DNA from: JANLYC01 sp963815445
GTDB taxonomy: Bacteria > Actinomycetota > Actinomycetes > Propionibacteriales > Nocardioidaceae
DNA length: 64,000 nucleotides
Direction: 5' to 3'
Assembly (NCBI GenBank): GCA_963815445.1
Contig: CAWFGV010000005.1
Span: forward strand, 310,001 to 374,000
The translations under genes and the position numbers were made by a program. Numbering within the stretch: position 1 is the stretch's first letter; every line of letters starts with the position of its first letter. Positions 55,406 to 63,999 of this stretch are shown piece by piece. The notes beneath the pieces are model-generated. The model saw only the letters and a program-made list of their open reading frames with translations, did no database searches and was not told the origin of the DNA.

Positions 55406-56358
55406 TGTCCCGGGGCCGGCGATTCGTCGGATTGGCGTGCGCTGGCCTGGTCCTGGCCGTGAGCGCCACGAACACCTCGAGTGGCGACGCAACCGAAGTG
55501 GCAGCGGTCCTTGGGGCAGCTGCACCGACGTTGACCGCGCCGCCGTTGACTGCAGCATCGAGCGCCGCGCCGCGCAGACAGCTGCCGCTGGGTGGCACCG
55601 AGATCTTCCCGCACTACCAGCTCGTCGCGTTCTACGGCACCGCGCACACGGCCTCTCTCGGCGTGCTGGGTCAAGGGACGCCGCCGCGGATGACCAAGCG
55701 CCTTCGGGCGGCGGCACGACCCTTCCGCGTCGAGGGGAAGAGGATCCAGATCGTGTACGAGCTCATCGTGTCGGTCGCGGACCGGCATGCCGGATCGGAT
55801 GGGACGTACAGCCATGACATCCCGCGCGCGTACGTCCAGAAGTTCATCGATCTCGCGCGCCGCAACAAGGCGCTGCTTCTCCTCGACATCCAGCCGGGGC
55901 GCGAAAGCTTCCTGCCGCGGGCCCGGCACTATCGCTGGGCGCTGCGTCAGCCGTTCGTAGGGCTGGCGCTCGATCCCGAGTGGCGGATGGGTCCTCGCCA
56001 GGTGCCGGCGCGGACGATCGGTCACGTAGGTGCGGTCGAGATCAACCGGGTGTCGCGGTTCGTCGCGGACGTGGCCCACCGCAACAAGCTGCCTGAGAAG
56101 CTCTTCGTGATCCACCAGTTCCGTCGGGAGATGGTGACGAACATCGACCGAGTGCGGACTCGCCCCGGCCTGGCCATGGTCCAGCACATCGACGGCTTCG
56201 GTAGCCGGGCCCAGAAGCTCGCGACCTACCATCACGTGGCCGAGCCAAGCCAGTTCACCATGGGATTCAAGCTCTTCTATGACGAGGACACCCACCTCTT
56301 TCGGCCACGGGAAGCTCTTGCGATCCGCCCGCGGATCTCCTTTGTCAGCTATCAGTGA
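55402..56358 (+). CDS. Secreted protein of unknown function, possibly barrel-fold
   Basis: A 318-residue protein with an N-terminal signal (RRFVGLACAGLVLAVSA) and an Ala/Thr-rich linker to residue 65. The conserved part starts YQLVAFYGTAHTASLGVLGQ and includes IQIVYELIVSVADRH, ALLLLDIQPGRESF and GLALDPEWRMGPRQVPARTI, then DGFGSRAQKLATYHHV. Strands alternating with helices and conserved acidic residues at strand ends suggest a TIM-barrel-like, perhaps glycoside-hydrolase-like, fold. That is inference; I cannot assign a family name. A second ATG directly follows the first. Confidence 0.7.
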   Translation: MMSRGRRFVGLACAGLVLAVSATNTSSGDATEVAAVLGAAAPTLTAPPLTAASSAAPRRQLPLGGTEIFPHYQLVAFYGTAHTASLGVLGQGTPPRMTKRLRAAARPFRVEGKRIQIVYELIVSVADRHAGSDGTYSHDIPRAYVQKFIDLARRNKALLLLDIQPGRESFLPRARHYRWALRQPFVGLALDPEWRMGPRQVPARTIGHVGAVEINRVSRFVADVAHRNKLPEKLFVIHQFRREMVTNIDRVRTRPGLAMVQHIDGFGSRAQKLATYHHVAEPSQFTMGFKLFYDEDTHLFRPREALAIRPRISFVSYQ

Positions 56359-56468
56359 AGGCGCGACCCCGCTCGAATCGGGCCGGATGTCGGACTTGGC
56401 GTCCACGATCCGAGACAGGTGCGTCATGCGGCTTGACGGGTACGCCGCGGGTCGGGGACCGTTGGCGG

Positions 56469-56519
56469 ATGCACGCCATTCTCGTCGTACTCGTCGACGC
56501 GCAGGTCGAGGCCAACTAA
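56469..56519 (+). CDS. ilvB leader peptide (16 aa)
   Basis: The short frame encodes MHAILVVLVDAQVEAN and stops at TAA 56517-56519. Seven of 16 codons are Ile, Leu or Val, six of them consecutive (Ile-Leu-Val-Val-Leu-Val), the end products of the downstream pathway. Ribosome stalling on these codons would report branched-chain amino-acid shortage. GGCGG lies just upstream. It is followed by a paired GGTC/GACC segment and a T-tailed hairpin, completing the layout of a transcription attenuator. Confidence 0.78.
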   Translation: MHAILVVLVDAQVEAN

Positions 56520-56538
56520 CGGCTGACCATCCGCGCGT

Positions 56539-56574
56539 CCCCCTCGAATGCCCACCGGGCCGGGGGGTTTTTTT
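56539..56574 (+). terminator. Attenuator terminator upstream of ilvB
   Basis: CCCCC(T) at 56539-56544 pairs with GGGGGG at 56562-56567, an inner GCCC-ACC-GGGC stem lies between, and seven T follow (56568-56574). It begins 20 bases after the leader stop codon and 105 bases before ilvB. GGTCGAGGCC (56504-56513) can pair with GGCTGACC (56521-56528), an alternative structure overlapping the leader codons. Confidence 0.72.
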
Positions 56575-56587
56575 GTGCGGGGACGAC

Positions 56588-56640
56588 GGGAACACCGGGA
56601 ACACGGGAACACCGGGAACACCGGGAACACTGGGAACACG
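56588..56640. repeat. Six tandem GGGAACACC-type repeats in the ilvB leader
   Basis: Copies start at 56588, 56597, 56605, 56614, 56623 and 56632; five are nine bases and one is eight. They lie between the attenuator and the ilvB start, so they would be transcribed only when the terminator is passed. Confidence 0.92.
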
Positions 56641-56678
56641 GAGCTGACTCACGCGAGTCGATACCGAGGAAGGTCGAG

Positions 56679-58433
56679 ATGACAGAGCAGGTCGCGGCGC
56701 GCATCACGGGGGCCCAGAGCTTGATCCTCGCGCTGGAGAGCGCAGGGGTCGACACGGTGTTCGGGATCCCCGGTGGCGCGATCCTGCCGGCGTACGACCC
56801 GTTGCTCGACTCCACGAAGATCCGTCACATCCTTGTTCGCCACGAGCAGGGTGCAGGCCACGCGGCACAGGGCTACGCGGTCGCGACGGGCAGGGTCGGT
56901 GTCTGTATGGCCACGAGCGGCCCAGGCGCCACGAACCTGGTGACCCCGCTGGCCGACGCCCACATGGACTCGGTGCCGATCGTCGCGATCACCGGTCAGG
57001 TCCCCAGCGCGGCAATCGGGTCGGACTCGTTCCAGGAGGCCGACATCCGTGGCATCACGATGCCGATCACCAAGCACAACTACCTCGTCACCGACCCTGA
57101 CCAGATCCCACGGGCGATTGCCGAGGCATTCCACATTGCGTCGACCGGTCGGCCCGGCCCGGTGCTTGTCGACATCTCCAAGGATGCCCTGCAGGCGATG
57201 ACGGTGTTCGAGTATCCCGAGACCGTCGTTCTTGCCGGGTACCGTCCGGTCACGAAGCCGCACGGCAAGCAGGTGCGCGAGGCCGCTCGCCTGATCGCGG
57301 CGTCGGAGAGACCGGTCTTGTACGTCGGTGGAGGCGTGATCCGGGCCGAGGCAAGCAAAGAACTGCGAGCGTTGGCCGAGCTGACCCAGATTCCGGTCGT
57401 GACGACGCTGACGGCGCGGGGTGCGTTCCCCGACAGTCATCCGCTGCACCTCGGCATGCCAGGCATGCACGGGACCGTGGCCGCCGTGGGTGCGCTGCAA
57501 CGCAGCGACCTGCTCATCACGCTGGGCGCACGTTTCGACGACCGCGTCACCGGCAAGCTGGACACGTTCGCACCTGACGCGACCGTCATCCATGCCGACA
57601 TCGATCCCGCCGAGATCTCCAAGAACCGTCATGCCGACGTGCCGATCGTCGGCGACTGCCGCGAGGTGATCGCTGAGCTGATCGTTGCGGTCAAGGCGGA
57701 GTACGACGCCGGCCGGCGTGGCAACGCCGCCCCCTGGCTGGCCACCTGCCAGGGCTGGCGCGAACGCTACCCACTGGGTTATGACCAGCCCGCGGGCGCC
57801 TTGTCACCCCAGTACGTCATCGAGCGGCTCGGCGCCATCGCCGGACCGGACGCGACGTACGTCGCGGGTGTCGGGCAGCACCAGATGTGGGCGGCGCACT
57901 ACGTCAAGTACGAGCGGCCCAACTCCTGGATCAACTCCGGCGGGCTCGGAACCATGGGCTTCGCGGTGCCGGCAGCCATGGGCGCCAAGGTCGGGACGCC
58001 AGACGTCACGGTCTGGGCCATCGACGGTGACGGGTGCTTCCAGATGACCAACCAGGAGCTCGCCACCTGTGCCCTCAACGGCATCCCGATCAAGGTCGCG
58101 ATCATCAACAACTCCAGCCTCGGGATGGTGCGTCAGTGGCAGACCCTGTTCTACAAGGGCAGATACTCCAACACAGATCTGCACTCCGCACGGGTGCCGG
58201 ACTTCGTGAAGCTCGCGGAAGCTCTCGGCTGCGTCGGTCTGCGCTGCGACACGCCTGAGGACGTCGACGGAACGATCCACAAGGCGATGGAGATCAACGA
58301 CGGTCCGGTGGTGGTCGACTTCGTGGTCAACCCCGACGCGATGGTGTGGCCGATGGTCGCCGCGGGTACGAGCAACGACGCGATCCAGATTGCGCGCGAT
58401 CTCAAGCCCGAGTTCGACGAGGACGAGCTGTGA
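56679..58433 (+). CDS. ilvB: Acetolactate synthase large subunit
   Basis: A 584-residue thiamine-diphosphate enzyme making acetolactate or acetohydroxybutyrate. The start MTEQVAARITG has GAGGAAGG upstream. Sites visible are FGIPGGAILPAYDPL, the cofactor-activating Glu in VRHEQGAGHAAQGYA, ATSGPGATNLVTPLADA, the FAD region TLGARFDDRVTGKLD and the thiamine-diphosphate motif GDGCFQMTNQELAT to AIINNSSLGMVRQW. Expression is probably attenuated by the leader 5' of it. It is followed by ilvN after 10 bases. Confidence 0.97.
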   Translation: MTEQVAARITGAQSLILALESAGVDTVFGIPGGAILPAYDPLLDSTKIRHILVRHEQGAGHAAQGYAVATGRVGVCMATSGPGATNLVTPLADAHMDSVPIVAITGQVPSAAIGSDSFQEADIRGITMPITKHNYLVTDPDQIPRAIAEAFHIASTGRPGPVLVDISKDALQAMTVFEYPETVVLAGYRPVTKPHGKQVREAARLIAASERPVLYVGGGVIRAEASKELRALAELTQIPVVTTLTARGAFPDSHPLHLGMPGMHGTVAAVGALQRSDLLITLGARFDDRVTGKLDTFAPDATVIHADIDPAEISKNRHADVPIVGDCREVIAELIVAVKAEYDAGRRGNAAPWLATCQGWRERYPLGYDQPAGALSPQYVIERLGAIAGPDATYVAGVGQHQMWAAHYVKYERPNSWINSGGLGTMGFAVPAAMGAKVGTPDVTVWAIDGDGCFQMTNQELATCALNGIPIKVAIINNSSLGMVRQWQTLFYKGRYSNTDLHSARVPDFVKLAEALGCVGLRCDTPEDVDGTIHKAMEINDGPVVVDFVVNPDAMVWPMVAAGTSNDAIQIARDLKPEFDEDEL

Positions 58434-58443
58434 GGACGCAGTC

Positions 58444-58983
58444 ATGACACGACAAACCCTGTCGGTCCTGGTGGAGAACAGGCCCGGTGTCCTGGCGCGG
58501 GTCGCGTCCCTGTTCTCACGCCGCGGCTTCAACATCGAGTCGTTGGCGGTCGGGCCGACCGAACACGACGACGTGTCGCGGATGACGATCGTGGTCAACC
58601 TCGAGGACCAGCCGCTCGAACAGGTGACCAAACAGCTCAACAAGCTGATCGAGGTCCTCAAGGTCGTCGAGCTCGAGGACCAGGGTGCTGTCGAGCGCGA
58701 GCTCCTGCTCGTGAAGGTTCGCGCCGACGCGACCACGCGGAGCCAGGTGCTCGAGACCGTGCAGCTCTTCCGTGCCAAGGTGGTCGATGTCGCAGTCGAC
58801 GCCGTCACCATCGAGGTCACCGGTGACCGAGGCAAGCTCGAGGCCATGCTGCGGGTGCTCGAGCCATTCGGCATCCGGGAGCTCGTGCAGTCCGGGATGG
58901 TGGCGATCAACCGCGGATCGAGGTCGATCACCGACCGCAGCCTCAAGCCGGCGCCACCGATCTCGACACGAAATCCGGCTTGA
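58444..58983 (+). CDS. ilvN: Acetolactate synthase small (regulatory) subunit
   Basis: A 179-residue ACT-domain protein conferring valine feedback inhibition on IlvB. Domain 1 starts TLSVLVENRPGVLARVASLFSRRG with FNIESLAVGPTE, whose Gly and Asn region binds the effector; the second half (ELLLVKVRADATTRSQVLE; VDVAVDAVTIEVTGD) is the C-terminal ACT-like domain. The start has GAGGA nine bases upstream. The last 13 residues (RSLKPAPPISTRNPA region) are an untypical tail. Confidence 0.96.
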   Translation: MTRQTLSVLVENRPGVLARVASLFSRRGFNIESLAVGPTEHDDVSRMTIVVNLEDQPLEQVTKQLNKLIEVLKVVELEDQGAVERELLLVKVRADATTRSQVLETVQLFRAKVVDVAVDAVTIEVTGDRGKLEAMLRVLEPFGIRELVQSGMVAINRGSRSITDRSLKPAPPISTRNPA

Positions 58984-59048
58984 CCGTCTCCCCTCCATCG
59001 TTGCTGCACCCATCCGTCACTACCGCCGAGCAAGGAGATCCACCCACC

Positions 59049-60077
59049 ATGGCTGAACTGTTCTACGACGACGACGCAGACCTCGGCATCGTCCAGGGGC
59101 GCAACGTCGCTGTGCTCGGCTACGGGAGCCAGGGACACGCGCACGCCTTGTCGCTGCGTGACTCGGGGGTGGACGTCCGCGTCGGTCTGCCCGAGGGCTC
59201 ACGGAGCCGGGTCAAGGCGGAGTCCGCCGGACTTCGCGTCGTCACTCCCTTCGAGGCCTGCGAGGAGTCCGACCTGATCGTCGTCCTGGCGCCTGATCCG
59301 GTGCAGCGGTCGCTGTACGCCGAGGCCATCGAGCCGAACCTGGTGCAGGGTGACGCCCTGTTCTTCGGCCATGGCTTCAACATCCGCTTCGGCTACATCG
59401 ACCCGCCGGCCGGCGTCGACGTGTGCATGGTCGCGCCCAAGGGACCCGGCCATCTGGTCCGGCGAGAGTTCGAGCAAGGCCGGGGTGTCCCGGTCCTCGT
59501 GGCGGTCGAGCAGGATGCGTCGGGCAAGGCCTGGGACCTGACGCTCTCCTACGCAAAGGGGATCGGCGGCACGCGTGCAGGCGCGATCAAGACGACGTTC
59601 ACCGAGGAGACCGAGACCGATCTCTTCGGTGAGCAGGCCGTTCTCTGCGGTGGTGCCTCTGCGCTCATCCAGGCCGGGTTCGAGACGCTCACCGAGGCGG
59701 GATACCAGCCAGAGGTCGCGTACTTCGAGTGCCTGCACGAGCTGAAGCTGATCGTGGACCTGATGTACGAGGGTGGTATCGCCAAGCAGCGCTGGTCGGT
59801 GTCCGACACGGCTGAGTACGGCGACTACACGTCCGGCCCGTTCATCATCGACGCGTCGGTGAAGGACCGGATGCGGCAGGTGCTCACGAACATCCAGGAC
59901 GGCAGCTGGGCAGCCGGCTTCATCGCGGACCAGGACGCGGGAGCGCCGAAGTTCAAGGAGTTCCGTGCGCAGAGCGAGGCACACCCGATCGAGGCGACCG
60001 GTCGTGAGCTTCGCACGCTGATGGCGTGGGTGAAGTCGTCCGACGACGACTACACCGAGGGAACAGCCGCGCGCTAG
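59049..60077 (+). CDS. ilvC: Ketol-acid reductoisomerase
   Basis: A 342-residue class I enzyme converting acetolactate to dihydroxyisovalerate. The Rossmann motif is AVLGYGSQGHAHALSLRDSG and the cofactor loop RVGLPEGSRSRVKAE, whose serines favour NADPH. Metal and catalytic residues lie in TETDLFGEQAVLCGG and EVAYFECLHELKLIVDLMYEGG. I start it at MAELFYDDDADLG with AAGGAG upstream; the 65-base gap after ilvN shows nothing else. It is the last gene of the ilvBNC unit and is closed by a strong hairpin. Confidence 0.97.
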   Translation: MAELFYDDDADLGIVQGRNVAVLGYGSQGHAHALSLRDSGVDVRVGLPEGSRSRVKAESAGLRVVTPFEACEESDLIVVLAPDPVQRSLYAEAIEPNLVQGDALFFGHGFNIRFGYIDPPAGVDVCMVAPKGPGHLVRREFEQGRGVPVLVAVEQDASGKAWDLTLSYAKGIGGTRAGAIKTTFTEETETDLFGEQAVLCGGASALIQAGFETLTEAGYQPEVAYFECLHELKLIVDLMYEGGIAKQRWSVSDTAEYGDYTSGPFIIDASVKDRMRQVLTNIQDGSWAAGFIADQDAGAPKFKEFRAQSEAHPIEATGRELRTLMAWVKSSDDDYTEGTAAR

Positions 60078-60090
60078 CCAGGGCACACGA

Positions 60091-60131
60091 ACAGGGTGGG
60101 TCCCCCCGGGGGAGAGGGGGACCCACCCTGT
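60091..60131. terminator. Strong hairpin between ilvC and the convergent exoprotein gene
   Basis: A perfect 16-bp stem: ACAGGGTGGGTCCCCC (60091-60106) pairs with GGGGGACCCACCCTGT (60116-60131) around a nine-base loop. No T-run follows, but the stem is GC-rich and sits 13 bases after the ilvC stop and 61 bases beyond the other gene's end, so it probably serves both. Confidence 0.75.
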
Positions 60132-60192
60132 CGTCCTGGCTGGTGCTCGGAGTCAACTCAGGGGCCGAGCACCAGCGCGGGGACCTGTCCGG

Positions 60193-63100
60193 CTACGCGC
60201 CGGTCGTGAAGGACCAACTCTCCGAGACGAGCGGCACATTGCTGAGACTGCGGATGGCTGCCGCGCCTCCCGTCAAGGTGACCGTGAAGCGAGTGTTCGC
60301 GGCCAGCCTTCCGGTCGGGTTGAACAGCCACGCCGTCGCCGTCGGCTGGGTGATCACGCCTGGGATGACGGCGCCCGTCGTCGCGTTGGTGAGCACGAAC
60401 GTCGAGCCGGTCACGCCCTGGACCGCCTGGCTGAACGTCACGCGGACGTTCGAGCCACGACCCACCCCGACCGCGTTGATCCCGGGAACCCGGGCCGTGA
60501 CGGTGGGGACCACGGCAGCCGGATTCACTGTCGTGAACGTCCAGCTGGTGGTGGTCAGCGGGACACCCAGGGCGCTGCGGATGGCGGTAGGCCCACCGGT
60601 CAACGTCACCGTGTAGGTCGTGTTCTGTGCCAGGTTCGCGGCCGGGTTCAGCCGGACGCGCCGCAGGGTGGCGTTGTAGTTGACCGTTGCCGCGATCTGA
60701 GCACCAGCGGGGTTGGTCAACCGCACCGTCGCCGTCGTGAAGCCGCCCGCGACCATGGCTTGGTCGAAGAACGCATCCACGTTGGTGTTCACGGCTACTC
60801 CGGTGGCACCGGCGGCCGGCACCCGGTTCGTGATCTGCGGACCAACTGGGGCTGTCGGCGTCACCGCGTTCGACGGAGCCGACAACGGGCCGGCGCCGAA
60901 GATGTTGAACGCCCGGACCTGGAACGTGTACGACGTCCCGTTGGTCAGCCCGTTGACCACCCGGCTGAAGGTGGTCGCCGGGATGCCGGTGATCACCCTG
61001 CCGTCGCTGACTACGATCTCGTATCCGGTCACCGGCGATGAGCCGTTGGCCGGCGGAGCCGACCAGGTGACCGTCGCAGCGCCGTTGCCCGCGGTGGCCG
61101 TCCCGATCACCGGTGCTGCCGGGGTGGCCAACACGAGCGTCTGGTCGGAGAACCGCAGCTGCTCGACGTTGCGGACCATGTCGGTGCCGTCGCTGACCTT
61201 CTGTCCGACGACGTTGGCACCGGTCTGGACCACCATCACACCGGCCAGGTTGCCGGCGGACGCCGGGACGGGCGTGATCAGGTAGTTCGATCGCGGCCCC
61301 GAGAACACCACTGTGTCGATGTTCCCGCTGGTCTGCGCGGCCGTCGGCGTGACGATCTCGCGCACGGCGACCAGGTTGCCCGGGTCGACGAGGCCGGCGA
61401 ACACGGCTGCCTGAAGCGTCTTGCCTGTCGTCCCCGCACCGAAGTTGCCGGTCAGAGCGACGTGCTCCATCAGGTCCGTGCTGCCGATCTCGGTCGCCGG
61501 GTCAGCCGGGTTCGTCCGGACACTGATCCGAACGGTCAGCGACCGGTCGCCGTCGATGATGTCGTCGGCGCCACGACCTTCGATCGTGTCACTTCCGGTC
61601 CCACCGAGCAGGATCTCGCCGTCGCCCCAGATGTTGCCCTCGATCGGGCAGTAGCCAGGTGCGGAAGCGGCGATCACCGGTGCAGGATCCCCAGTCAGCG
61701 TCGGCACCAACGGGTCGAGCCCGCTGATGCGGTCGATGCCCGCCTGGTCGAGGACGTCGCAGCCGGTGAACCCGGCGCCACCGATGGCGCTGGGAACGTC
61801 GTTGGTGCCGCGGATGACGTCGTTGAACGCAGATCCGGAGTCACCTTCGACCTCCTGCCAGCGGTCGCGGTTGACGACCACAGGAAGCGGCAGACCGGCC
61901 AGGAAGTTGTTGATGGCCATGTCGTCGTCGGCTCCGACGGTGTCGTACTGGTGGATGGCCCAGTCGAAGCCACCGGCACCCGCATTGCGGTCGACCGCCG
62001 CGTTCTGCGACATGATGTCGTCGCCACCCTCGGCGTCGTAGTCGTTCTCACCGACCTGTCCGACGAAGATGTCGTTGCCCGGAGCTACCTGCGCCGGGTC
62101 GTCGAAGAACGGTGCACCATGGTCTCCGATCAGGAGATCCTGGCCGGAGCCACCCTCGATCCAGTCGTCGCCTCCGTCGCCGAACACGGCGTCAGCGCCC
62201 TGTCCGCCGATGACGAAGTCGTTGCCCGGACCGGCGAAGGTCTCGTTGTCATTGGCTCCACCGTTGATGAAGTCCTGACCGTCGCCGCCCATGAACAGGT
62301 CGTCACCGATGCCGCCGTCGAGCGCGTCGTTGCCGGGCCCGCCCTTGAGCACGTCGGCACCGGACAAGTCGGTCACGATGTCGTTGCCATCGCCACCCAA
62401 CGCCACGTCGTCACCACCGTTGCCCTCGATGACGTCGTTGCCGGCGCCACCCCAGAAGGTGTCGTTGTCGTTGCCGCCCCAGATCCGGTCCGCACCGGGC
62501 GTGCCGTTGTAGACGGACTGCCCGTTGATCCCGGGAGGGTCGACACTGTTGACCTGGCGGTACTGGATCGTTCCGTCAGGCTTGCGGAGCAGCAACCGGT
62601 TCTCGTCGCAGTCGGTCGTCAACGGGTCGTCGTTGACCGAGCCTGCACCGGTGATGAAGCTGCCGGCTGCAGCCGGCCAGGTGAGACGGCCGAGCTGGAA
62701 CTTGCAGTCCGCCGTCGCGAACACGTCAGCCTTCAGCGTGTTCGTCCCGTCGGTGTTGCGCTGGATCATCTCGGAGAACGAGTTGCCCTCGAGCTGGGTG
62801 CGCAGGTTCATCCCGGGTGTACGGAACAGGTAGTAGAACCGGTCGCCATCCTGCAGCGACTCCATCTGACTCTGGAACACGTAGTTGAACGTGCTGCCGA
62901 GCAGGCCGCCGAAGAGGTTCGTGATCTCAGCGAGCCCACCGACCCAGAGGTCGATCTTGTCGACACCGGTCACGGTCTTTCCGTTCGGCTGGTTGGCCCA
63001 GTCGCCCGTACCGAACATGAAGTCAGCCGCATCGGCCGGGATGTCAGCCGGGTTGGTTGCCGGTTCCGAGCTCGGGTCGACGATCGCCTTGGCGGCCGCC

Positions 63101-63999
63101 CGCTTTCCTGCCAGCGTGGTCGCGCTGGTGATGCTCGGATGTGTGCCATAGGCAGCCACGAAGTTGACCAGCGACTCGGGGTGCTTGATGTTCTGTCCGA
63201 AGTCCACCCAGCTCGTGTACGGCTGGAGCTGGCCGTCGTTCGTCGCAGCGAAGATCTGCCGCCGAACGTCGTTGAGTGGCGGCACTCCCTCCGAGCGAGC
63301 ACGGGTCATGTTGATGGTCGGGAGGTCAAGTGGCAGACCCAGCAAGTTGTTGCGCAGGGTCTCGGTCACGAACTCGTCGAGCTCGTTGCCGACCTGGTCC
63401 GAGGATCCCATCACGATGCTGCCCGCGGCCTGCTCGGGTGTGAGCGTGCCGGCGGAGGCGCCGTTGAAGAACTCAGGCGGGTTCAGGAACGCCGTGAGCA
63501 GGGGCACGGAGTTGTCCGAACCGTCCTCGTTGACGCGTGCCACCATGTCATCGAGCATCGAGTGCCCGAAGCGGTAGACCGCGTGCGCGAACTCGGCCTG
63601 GATCGCCGGGTTCAGGTCCGGGGAGTACACGTGGAACGGCCGGATCGCAGGCTGGATCTTGCGGCCGAACTCCTCGAACACGAGGTGCTGGTACTCCATC
63701 TCGGTGACGAAGCGAGCAGCCTGGAACAGCCGCTCGCCGTTCCAGCCGCTGGCGCCGTTCGCGGACTGCCACTCGCTGAGAGCAGCCACGCCCTTCGCCG
63801 ACGTGTCGTTGGTGAGCGTGTTCTTGATGTCATCCACCAACCGGTCGTGCTCGGAGTGGAAGACCTGGTGGATCGTGGTCAGGGCGATGTTCTCGTTGAC
63901 CCGACCGTCTCCGGCGCAGAAGTGGGCATTCAGCATCTCGTCGTCGTAGGTGCCGGCCGGCTGGTTGGCGAAGTCGGCGGACGGGACGTTGTCCGCATC
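60193..63999 (-). CDS. Haem peroxidase-RTX-FN3-Ig multidomain exoprotein (5' end beyond window)
   Basis: The visible 1268 residues are the C-terminal part; the frame stays open to the window edge. The first third is an animal-type haem peroxidase: distal segment TTIHQVFHSEHDRLVDDI and proximal-histidine segment VYRFGHSMLDDMV. A calcium-binding RTX stretch follows (GGNDNDTFWGGAGNDVIEG, GGDGNDIV, GGSGQDLLIGDHG and others). Next is a fibronectin-III-like domain (PAAPVIGTATAGNGAATVTW), then two Ig-like domains of about 100 residues, each ending in a TSWTFTT- or ESWSFTTG-type strand. RTX proteins are usually secreted by type I systems; none is visible here. It is convergent with ilvC. Confidence 0.88.
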   Translation of the reverse strand, partial: DADNVPSADFANQPAGTYDDEMLNAHFCAGDGRVNENIALTTIHQVFHSEHDRLVDDIKNTLTNDTSAKGVAALSEWQSANGASGWNGERLFQAARFVTEMEYQHLVFEEFGRKIQPAIRPFHVYSPDLNPAIQAEFAHAVYRFGHSMLDDMVARVNEDGSDNSVPLLTAFLNPPEFFNGASAGTLTPEQAAGSIVMGSSDQVGNELDEFVTETLRNNLLGLPLDLPTINMTRARSEGVPPLNDVRRQIFAATNDGQLQPYTSWVDFGQNIKHPESLVNFVAAYGTHPSITSATTLAGKRAAAKAIVDPSSEPATNPADIPADAADFMFGTGDWANQPNGKTVTGVDKIDLWVGGLAEITNLFGGLLGSTFNYVFQSQMESLQDGDRFYYLFRTPGMNLRTQLEGNSFSEMIQRNTDGTNTLKADVFATADCKFQLGRLTWPAAAGSFITGAGSVNDDPLTTDCDENRLLLRKPDGTIQYRQVNSVDPPGINGQSVYNGTPGADRIWGGNDNDTFWGGAGNDVIEGNGGDDVALGGDGNDIVTDLSGADVLKGGPGNDALDGGIGDDLFMGGDGQDFINGGANDNETFAGPGNDFVIGGQGADAVFGDGGDDWIEGGSGQDLLIGDHGAPFFDDPAQVAPGNDIFVGQVGENDYDAEGGDDIMSQNAAVDRNAGAGGFDWAIHQYDTVGADDDMAINNFLAGLPLPVVVNRDRWQEVEGDSGSAFNDVIRGTNDVPSAIGGAGFTGCDVLDQAGIDRISGLDPLVPTLTGDPAPVIAASAPGYCPIEGNIWGDGEILLGGTGSDTIEGRGADDIIDGDRSLTVRISVRTNPADPATEIGSTDLMEHVALTGNFGAGTTGKTLQAAVFAGLVDPGNLVAVREIVTPTAAQTSGNIDTVVFSGPRSNYLITPVPASAGNLAGVMVVQTGANVVGQKVSDGTDMVRNVEQLRFSDQTLVLATPAAPVIGTATAGNGAATVTWSAPPANGSSPVTGYEIVVSDGRVITGIPATTFSRVVNGLTNGTSYTFQVRAFNIFGAGPLSAPSNAVTPTAPVGPQITNRVPAAGATGVAVNTNVDAFFDQAMVAGGFTTATVRLTNPAGAQIAATVNYNATLRRVRLNPAANLAQNTTYTVTLTGGPTAIRSALGVPLTTTSWTFTTVNPAAVVPTVTARVPGINAVGVGRGSNVRVTFSQAVQGVTGSTFVLTNATTGAVIPGVITQPTATAWLFNPTGRLAANTRFTVTLTGGAAAIRSLSNVPLVSESWSFTTGA

